From contig JBMNNS010000080.1 in assembly GCA_050942625.1 (NCBI GenBank), positions 1 to 7,113 on the forward strand: DNA of 7,113 nt, in the 5' to 3' direction. The notes beneath the pieces were generated by a model. The model worked only from the letters and a program-made list of their open reading frames with translations. It did no database searches and was not told the origin of the DNA. Each line of letters begins with the position of its first letter. Within the stretch, counting starts at the first letter, position 1. This document shows, one piece after another, positions 1 to 4,960 of the stretch. Both the position numbers and the translations under genes were made by a program. The DNA comes from JBMNNS01 sp050942625. Its GTDB lineage: Bacteria; Bacillota; Dethiobacteria; DTU022; UBA8154.

Positions 1-80
1 ATGGCACGGGAACCCATTACTTTAGTACAACACTCCAGGAACATAATAACTACAAAAAACTAATCCGAAGCCAAAGATAA

Positions 81-111
81 TTGCCTTCCAGCCTGCTAGC
101 GGGTATATAAT
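81..111 (+). promoter_or_regulatory. Putative sigma-A promoter for the penicillin-binding protein gene
   Basis: A -35-like TTGCCT lies at 81-86. After 17 bases comes TATATA (104-109), and an exact TATAAT overlaps it at 106-111, which would give a 19-base spacer. Transcription would start near 117-119 and leave a leader of only about 27 bases before the ATG at 145. The position directly ahead of the gene and the exact -10 support the call. The -35 matches the consensus at only four of six positions, so this is a prediction from sequence alone. Confidence 0.5.
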
Positions 112-144
112 TATTTTTGACGGTTAAAAATAGTGTAGAACAGC

Positions 145-1851
145 ATGGCAAAAGGGGGGGCTATACTGAGACTGCGGCGGCAGAAAAGGATCGTTTTTCT
201 CTCATTTACATGTCTTGTTATCTTTACTTTACTAGTTATGCGCCTGGGTTATATCCAGCTGGTTCAGCATGAAAGATGGTCAAGTAAGGCAGTAGGACAA
301 AGGATGCAGGCCCTGACTTTGGACTATAACCGCGGTGACATTCTTGATCGCCACGGTGTTTCACTTTTGGGGGGGGAAAAGGAAAGGGTGCTTGTTGTTT
401 TTCCTTCATTACTGCGCCAGGCCGGTCAAGAAATTTTTGAATGGATAGCGAGCAGTATTCCCGGGGTTGTACTTTCCAATGGCCCTTTTATTGCCCGGCG
501 TGCTCTGGACCCTAATGAAGAAAAAATTTATGAAGGTTATCTTTCCTATGGACTGGTGCTAACGGATGCCCAAAGGCGTTATGGTCCCCAGGCACTTGCA
601 ACCCACCTTGTTGGCCATGTTGGGCCGGCTGACGGTAAGGGAAAGGTGGGGTTGGAGTTTACCTTTAATGAAGAACTGGAAGGAGGCTCCCACAGCATTT
701 TGGCGGTTGCTGTGGATGGCAAAAAAAGACCGATCAAGGGGTTAGGTTACCGTATTCTTACTGAAGATACCCCCCATGCGCCATATAGTCTCCTTTTAAC
801 TATCGATGGCAATATCCAGCAGGTAGTGGAAAATATTATGGATCGGTATATAGCCCGTGGTTCCGTGGTGGTGATGGATCCCAGAAACGGGGATATCCTG
901 GCCATGGCAAGCAGGCCAAACTATCTGCAGTCCGACCTTCCTTCATACCTCGAGGGCAATGATGCCCGCAATTCCTTTTTAAATACCCAGCCTTTTATAA
1001 ACCGCAGTATTCTGGGTTATCCGCCAGGCTCAGTATTCAAAATTGTTGTTGCTGCTGCTGCAATTGATACAGGCGAGGCCTGGTCAAGCAGCAGGTTTTA
1101 TTGTCCGGGTTATATCGAAGTGGGCGATACAATCTTCAGGTGCTACCAGGGCAAGGCCCATGGGTCTATTAACCTTGCAGAGGCCTTTGCCCATTCCTGT
1201 AATTCGGTCTTCATAAAACTGGCGCTAAGCCTTGGCCGGGATATGATCTATCAATATGCCTCTGCAATGGGTCTTGGCAAAAGTACGGGGCTACCCCTGG
1301 GTTCCCCGGTTCATGGTGGGGAAACAGAGGGAAAGTTGCCCAAACCGGATGAGATGCCCTTTTTAGGGGACCTTGCCCTTACCGCTATTGGGCAGGGCAG
1401 GGTAGAGGCTACTCCTTTACAAATAGCACGCTTGACAGCTGTTATTGCCAATGGGGGTTTTCTTGTTGAACCCCGCCTGGTTCAGGCTTTACAAACAAAA
1501 GAGGGGGAAACGATCGAAACGTTTGATGCTGCACCGTGTCGAAGGGTTATTAACCCCCTCACTGCCAGCAGGCTCCGTCTGATGATGTCAGGGGTTGTAG
1601 AATTTGGTACCGGCCAGGCAGCAGGAAGTGAAATATTACATCTTGGGGGCAAAACAGGCACGGCGGAAACGGAAAAACTTGTCAATGGGAAGCAGCTGCA
1701 GTATTCCTGGTTTACAGGCCTGGCACCAGTGGAGGATTGCCGTGCAGTTATTACGGTTTTTATTGAAGAACCTCTGCAGGGTAAGGCTCCAGAGGTATTT
1801 CGAAAGATTGCCGAAACTATCGATCGATATAGGGACACAAAAGGTTCATAA
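145..1851 (+). CDS. Class B penicillin-binding protein (D,D-transpeptidase, FtsI/PBP2 family)
   Basis: This is a 568-residue membrane-anchored transpeptidase that should cross-link peptidoglycan stem peptides outside the membrane. A basic N-terminus (RLRRQKR) is followed by one membrane segment at about 16-38. The pedestal region starts with the family motif NRGDILDR (62-69), and GHVGPADGKGKVGLE (157-171) is also typical of class B enzymes. All three active-site motifs are intact: SVFK (nucleophile Ser296, Lys299), SCN (351-353) and KTGT (503-506). There is no PASTA domain after the catalytic domain and the protein is short for the class, so it is closer to a PBP2/elongation-type or accessory enzyme than to SpoVD; I do not assign a symbol. 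In-frame stops at 118 and 136 make ATG 145 the first possible start. No clear Shine-Dalgarno precedes it. The coding region contains a 7-G and an 8-G run. It converges with the pilin gene. Confidence 0.93.
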   Translation: MAKGGAILRLRRQKRIVFLSFTCLVIFTLLVMRLGYIQLVQHERWSSKAVGQRMQALTLDYNRGDILDRHGVSLLGGEKERVLVVFPSLLRQAGQEIFEWIASSIPGVVLSNGPFIARRALDPNEEKIYEGYLSYGLVLTDAQRRYGPQALATHLVGHVGPADGKGKVGLEFTFNEELEGGSHSILAVAVDGKKRPIKGLGYRILTEDTPHAPYSLLLTIDGNIQQVVENIMDRYIARGSVVVMDPRNGDILAMASRPNYLQSDLPSYLEGNDARNSFLNTQPFINRSILGYPPGSVFKIVVAAAAIDTGEAWSSSRFYCPGYIEVGDTIFRCYQGKAHGSINLAEAFAHSCNSVFIKLALSLGRDMIYQYASAMGLGKSTGLPLGSPVHGGETEGKLPKPDEMPFLGDLALTAIGQGRVEATPLQIARLTAVIANGGFLVEPRLVQALQTKEGETIETFDAAPCRRVINPLTASRLRLMMSGVVEFGTGQAAGSEILHLGGKTGTAETEKLVNGKQLQYSWFTGLAPVEDCRAVITVFIEEPLQGKAPEVFRKIAETIDRYRDTKGS

Positions 1852-1876
1852 AAATAATACTTCATAAAAATAATAC
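1845..1876. repeat. Exact 16-bp tandem duplication across the PBP stop codon
   Basis: The 16-mer TTCATAAAAATAATAC occurs at 1845-1860 and again, without a gap or mismatch, at 1861-1876. The first copy contains the last sense codon (Ser, TCA) and the TAA stop of the penicillin-binding protein. The second copy is wholly non-coding, so the protein end is unaffected. It looks like a recent slippage or duplication event. Confidence 0.9.
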
Positions 1877-1954
1877 CCTGTATTTAACCACCTGTTATAT
1901 TTTCAATTTGCCCTTTGCCGGCAAGTTATGGGTGGCAGCATCCCCAGGCTCGTG

Positions 1955-2329
1955 TTAGCCTTCATCGCCTTCATCCTGGTCACTGGTTGTGACCGAAGGT
2001 ACCCCCTTCTCATCGTAGGAAATAATATAGCTTTTACCTGAGCTTTTTGGCGGTTTTATTTTTTCACTGAGATACGTTTCCTTAAGGTCATCCAATGTTG
2101 GCTTAGAGTCAAAACCGTTTTCAGCCCGGTACATGTCGATTGCCCCTAAAATTATTTTAATGTTGGCTTCATTAACTTTTTCTTCTGCTTTAGCGGTAAT
2201 GTTCCCATAAAGTGGGACTGCTATTGCTGTTAAGAAACCAATGATTGCTATTACAACCACCAACTCCACCAGTGTAAAACCTTTTTGATTTATTTTGAAA
2301 AGCTTAAACCATTTTTCAGTTTTGCCCAT
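1955..2329 (-). CDS. Type IV prepilin / pseudopilin with N-terminal methylation motif
   Basis: This 124-residue protein carries a textbook class III signal: a basic leader (residues 1-17, ending in QKG) followed by FTLVELVVVIAIIG. Cleavage and methylation by a prepilin peptidase are expected between Gly17 and Phe18, with the conserved Glu at mature position +5 (Glu22). The hydrophobic helix runs to about residue 38. The mature part is only about 107 residues, has no cysteines and ends in an acidic tail (SDQDEGDEG). The short size and the region around AENGFDSKPTLDDL recall GspG-like major pseudopilins and small Gram-positive pilins; sequence alone does not decide between pilus fibre and secretion pseudopilus. 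ATG 2329 is preceded by AAGGAGG seven bases upstream. It lies 82 bp downstream of pilT on the same strand, which favours a pilus role. Confidence 0.92.
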   Translation of the reverse strand: MGKTEKWFKLFKINQKGFTLVELVVVIAIIGFLTAIAVPLYGNITAKAEEKVNEANIKIILGAIDMYRAENGFDSKPTLDDLKETYLSEKIKPPKSSGKSYIISYDEKGVPSVTTSDQDEGDEG

Positions 2330-2336
2330 TTACTTT

Positions 2337-2343
2337 CCTCCTT
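2337..2343 (-). promoter_or_regulatory. Strong Shine-Dalgarno of the prepilin gene
   Basis: On the minus strand AAGGAGG is followed by seven bases and then the ATG at 2329. This near-perfect ribosome site fixes the start and predicts high translation, as expected for a structural subunit. Confidence 0.85.
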
Positions 2344-2361
2344 ATAATCAAGATAATCAAG
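2344..2361. repeat. 9-bp tandem repeat directly upstream of the pilin ribosome site
   Basis: ATAATCAAG occurs twice in direct succession (2344-2352 and 2353-2361, plus-strand reading). It abuts the prepilin Shine-Dalgarno on the leader side. The repeat is exact but short, and no function is evident. Confidence 0.75.
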
Positions 2362-2377
2362 CAATTTCCCCCAATAA

Positions 2378-2408
2378 TTTAGTTAACGGGGCTCCTTCTT
2401 TAACTAAA
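2378..2408 (-). other. 9-bp inverted repeat between pilT and the prepilin gene
   Basis: TTTAGTTAA at 2378-2386 pairs perfectly with TTAACTAAA at 2400-2408 across a 13-base loop. In the minus-strand transcript the hairpin begins three bases after the pilT stop codon. The stem is AT-rich (7 of 9 pairs A-T) and is not followed by a T run, so it does not look like an intrinsic terminator. It could be an RNA processing or stabilising hairpin that uncouples pilin from pilT levels, or an operator; that is inference. Confidence 0.55.
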
Positions 2409-2411
2409 CTA

Positions 2412-3551
2412 TTACCACCAGTTGTCTTTTCTTCTTTCAAAGGTTGTTACAAAATTTTGTGTCTGCATCAGCCGTACCAATTCATTTTTTTCTATGCAAT
2501 ATTGCAGGGCAGTTTCCCGTGTTATTTTCCCTTTTTTAAAGAGATCTGCCAGTGACATATCCATAGTCTGCATACCATCCTTACGGCCTGTTTGGATAAC
2601 GCTATAAAGTTGGTGTTCCTTTCCTTCCCGGATCATGTTGCGAACTGCCGGGGTGTTTATCATTAGTTCTACACCTGCAACCTTTCCCCCGGCATCAGCT
2701 TTGGGTAGAAGTTGTTGGGAAATTACTGCCTGCAGGGTATTGGCCAACTGTAGACGAATTTGGGCCCTGTTATGGTCTTGAAAGGCATCTACAATCCTGC
2801 TTACCGTTAGCGGAGCTGTTTGGGTATGTAAAGTGGAAAATACCAGGTGGCCTGTTTCGGCTGCTGTAAGGACTGCGGAGATACTTTCCAGGTCCCGCAT
2901 TTCACCAATAAGGATAACATCGGGATCCTGCCGGAGGATATGGCGCAGGGCAGCAGCATAGGAATGTGTATCAGTGCCTACTTCCCGCTGCCGTATTGTA
3001 GACTTCTTTTGTTTATGCAGGAACTCAATCGGATCTTCAATGGTAACGATGCTTTTCCTGAGTTGTCTGTTGATAAGATCAATCATAGCGGCTAAAGTTG
3101 TTGTTTTCCCGCTTCCTGTCGGGCCGGTGACCAGTACCAGGCCTCGGGGAAGGAAGCAAAGCCTCTTGATGGTTTCCGGCAGGCCAAGCATGCTTAACTC
3201 TGGAATATCATAAGGTATAACCCTGAAAACAACCGCCAGGCTGCCCTGCTGATACATGGCGTTGCCCCGAAAACGAGCAACACCCGGTATAGAAAAGGAA
3301 AAGTCCAGTTCCAGGTTTTTTTTCAATTTTTTTTCTTGAAAAGGTTGTAAAATCTGATAAAGCATTACTTCAATATTCTGGGGACCCATTGGGGGATAAC
3401 CCAACTCTACAAGTGAGCCATAAATTCTGGCAATGGGTGGTGATCCTGCGATTAAATGTAGATCCGAACCCCCTTTTTCTTTGACAGTAGTTAGTATTAT
3501 TTTAAGATCTACTGGGTAAGCAGAGTCAGACGGCAAATTATTCCTTTCCAA
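2412..3551 (-). CDS. pilT: Type IV pilus retraction ATPase PilT
   Basis: This 379-residue hexameric secretion ATPase powers pilus disassembly and twitching at the cytoplasmic base of the machine. The N-terminal PAS-like domain opens with SDLHL (29-33), a PilT hallmark. In the RecA-like domain I see the Walker A GPTGSGKT (143-150), the Asp box TIEDPIEF (170-177), the Walker B region DPDVILIGEMRD (209-220) with Glu217, and the His box with STLHT (239-243). AVRNMIRE (302-309) matches the AIRNLIRE motif that separates PilT from the extension ATPase PilB, and the tetracysteine zinc motif of PilB is absent. Length and C-terminal domain (QTMDMSLADLFKKGKI) are normal for PilT. The start is TTG, backed by AAAGGAGGT nine bases upstream. 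The gene is followed on the same strand by the prepilin gene. Two A8 runs lie in codons 73-79. Confidence 0.96.
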   Translation of the reverse strand: MERNNLPSDSAYPVDLKIILTTVKEKGGSDLHLIAGSPPIARIYGSLVELGYPPMGPQNIEVMLYQILQPFQEKKLKKNLELDFSFSIPGVARFRGNAMYQQGSLAVVFRVIPYDIPELSMLGLPETIKRLCFLPRGLVLVTGPTGSGKTTTLAAMIDLINRQLRKSIVTIEDPIEFLHKQKKSTIRQREVGTDTHSYAAALRHILRQDPDVILIGEMRDLESISAVLTAAETGHLVFSTLHTQTAPLTVSRIVDAFQDHNRAQIRLQLANTLQAVISQQLLPKADAGGKVAGVELMINTPAVRNMIREGKEHQLYSVIQTGRKDGMQTMDMSLADLFKKGKITRETALQYCIEKNELVRLMQTQNFVTTFERRKDNWW

Positions 3552-3560
3552 AGAAATATA

Positions 3561-3569
3561 ACCTCCTTT
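3561..3569 (-). promoter_or_regulatory. Shine-Dalgarno that decides the TTG start of pilT
   Basis: AAAGGAGGT on the minus strand lies nine bases before the TTG at 3551-3549. No in-frame ATG or GTG occurs between it and that codon, so the ribosome site supports TTG as the true start. The nearest ATG (3580) is out of frame. Confidence 0.85.
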
Positions 3570-3794
3570 CTGCCGACCATTCGTGTATGTAAATGTATCC
3601 GGAACCTTTTTCGCTTGTCCTTCCTCTAGCTTGTTTTACCTATTTCGCCTTTGGAAGTAAAAGTTCCTTGTAAAAATAGTTGTTATAAAACCTTTTTGAG
3701 AGGGGTGTTCTGTTGTACAGCGGCAGGAAAATATTTTGCTTTACCGAAGTAGTGAATATGCCTGTAGTAAATTTTTTAAGTTACAAATATTTCT
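3570..3794. other. Divergent intergenic region between pilT and the epimerase gene
   Basis: The region of about 259 bp between the two start codons must hold promoters in both directions, unless one gene is read from farther upstream. It is AT-rich. I see no -35/-10 pair close to consensus, no terminator, and no match by eye to a cyclic-di-GMP (GEMM) or other riboswitch core. On the pilT side the leader has several separated GGA triplets, one of them in the Shine-Dalgarno, and repeated GGAA/TTCC blocks that could pair weakly. Confidence 0.4.
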
Positions 3795-3810
3795 TGAAAG
3801 GTAGAGATTA

Positions 3811-4851
3811 ATGGGTAAAAGGTATCTAATTACCGGTGGGGCAGGCTTTCTGGGGATTAATTTAGTCCGGTATCTACTAAAAAAGGGGTTTCTTATAAGA
3901 ACCTTAGATATTGCCGAGTTTGATTACCCGGAAAAGGATCAGGTAGAAATTTTTAGAGGGGATATAAGGGATAAAAAAATTGTTGATAAGGCGGTCAGAG
4001 GTTCAGATATTGTTATCCACGGAGCTGCAGCGTTGCCGCTTTACACAAAAGAAGAAATATTTTCTACTGAAATAGACGGAACTAAAAATGTTTTAGAATC
4101 AGCCTTTAAACATGGGGTTAAAAGAGTAGTACACATTTCTTCTACGGCTGTTTATGGTGTTCCCGACCATAGCCCCATAAAGGAGGACGATAAACTTGAA
4201 GGAGTAGGTCATTACGGTGTAGCAAAAATTTTGGCAGAAGAAATATGTTTAGAATACCGTCAAAAGGGAATGTGTATTCCCATTATTAGGCCAAAATCCT
4301 TCATCGGCCCCGAACGTTTAGGCGTTTTTGCTCTTTTGTATGATTGGGCGAAAGATGGCAAGAATTTTCCTATCCTGGGTAGCGGTAATAACCGGTACCA
4401 ATTTTTAGATGTGGAGGATCTCTGTGAGGCTATTTTTCTTACAGTTACTCTAGAAGAGAAAAAAGTAAATGATACATTTAATATTGGCGCAAAGAAGTTT
4501 ACTACAATAAAGGAAGATTTCCAGGAGGTATTGGAATATGCAGGTTTTGGCAAAAAAATAATACCTTTTCCCGCCGCGATGGTGAAGATAATATTGCGTC
4601 TGCTAGAGTTTTTCCGGCTTTCACCCCTATACAAATGGGTATATGAAACAGCAGCTACGGATTCTTATGTTTCAATTGAAAAAGCAGAAAAAGTGTTGGG
4701 TTTTTCACCAAAATATTCTAATAAGGAAGCGCTGCTAAGGAACTACTGCTGGTACCTGCAAAATCTCTCCAAATTCCAAAATAAAACCGGTATTTCACAC
4801 CGGGTCCCCTGGAAACAGGGGGCATTGAAGGTTTTGAAAAAGTTTTTTTAG
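3811..4851 (+). CDS. NAD-dependent epimerase/dehydratase family protein (extended SDR)
   Basis: This is a 346-residue extended short-chain dehydrogenase, cytoplasmic or membrane-associated. A Rossmann fold opens with GGAGFLG (9-15) for the dinucleotide. Asp33 after beta-2 suggests NAD(H), and GDIRD (50-54) follows. The catalytic set is Ser110/Ser111-Thr112 and Tyr135-xxx-Lys139 (YGVAK). RP at 160-161 and RYQFLDVEDL (195-204) are normal for sugar-nucleotide epimerases/dehydratases and the related 3beta-hydroxysteroid dehydrogenase branch. The substrate cannot be read from sequence. Residues 256-269 are strongly hydrophobic (AAMVKIILRLLEFF), and the protein ends in a basic tail (HRVPWKQGALKVLKKFF), perhaps a membrane-contact helix. 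The start follows AAAGG (3797-3801) at nine bases. Hand counts of six 60-base lines give about 37% GC, against about 46% for three lines of the other genes. The FN3 protein gene follows 109 bp downstream on the same strand. Confidence 0.9.
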   Translation: MGKRYLITGGAGFLGINLVRYLLKKGFLIRTLDIAEFDYPEKDQVEIFRGDIRDKKIVDKAVRGSDIVIHGAAALPLYTKEEIFSTEIDGTKNVLESAFKHGVKRVVHISSTAVYGVPDHSPIKEDDKLEGVGHYGVAKILAEEICLEYRQKGMCIPIIRPKSFIGPERLGVFALLYDWAKDGKNFPILGSGNNRYQFLDVEDLCEAIFLTVTLEEKKVNDTFNIGAKKFTTIKEDFQEVLEYAGFGKKIIPFPAAMVKIILRLLEFFRLSPLYKWVYETAATDSYVSIEKAEKVLGFSPKYSNKEALLRNYCWYLQNLSKFQNKTGISHRVPWKQGALKVLKKFF

Positions 4852-4960
4852 GTTGCAAGCAAGTTTTACGCCGAGACCTGAAACCTTATTCTAACTTATT
4901 CCGTTAATAATTACAGGGGGGTTTTTTAAATTAAATTATTTGAAGGGAGACAAAAGGATT

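Noticed and set aside
1..63. 20-codon open frame from the ATG at position 1, and a possible divergent start on the minus strand at 17
   Set aside because: The plus frame is too short with no context; the minus frame has only a few codons in the window and no well-spaced ribosome site.
1482..1865. 127-codon minus-strand open frame opposite the end of the PBP gene
   Set aside because: It overlaps the catalytic KTG region of the PBP, shows no recognisable protein features and is best explained as an antisense shadow.
1872..1884. Hairpin AATAC-CCT-GTATT as a terminator for the PBP gene
   Set aside because: The stem is only five AT-rich pairs and no T run follows directly.
1915..1924. 10-bp palindrome TTGCCGGCAA in the convergent gap
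   Set aside because: It has no loop or T tract and no partner site; a short palindrome like this can occur by chance.
2359..2374. Sigma-54-like promoter upstream of the pilin gene (minus strand TTGGGGGAAATTGCTT)
   Set aside because: It has GG and GC elements, but they are 8 bases apart instead of the required 10.
2295..3213. Several plus-strand open frames of 60-86 codons opposite pilT and the pilin start
   Set aside because: They lie antisense to strongly supported genes, have no domain signature and are shadows.
3552..3810. Cyclic-di-GMP riboswitch in the divergent region beside pilT
   Set aside because: I looked on both strands for the conserved GEMM core and its paired helices and did not find them.
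4852..4960. Promoter or terminator between the epimerase and FN3 genes
   Set aside because: The 109-bp gap has a G6T6 run (4916-4927) and AT-rich sequence, but no stem before the T run and no well-spaced -35/-10 pair.
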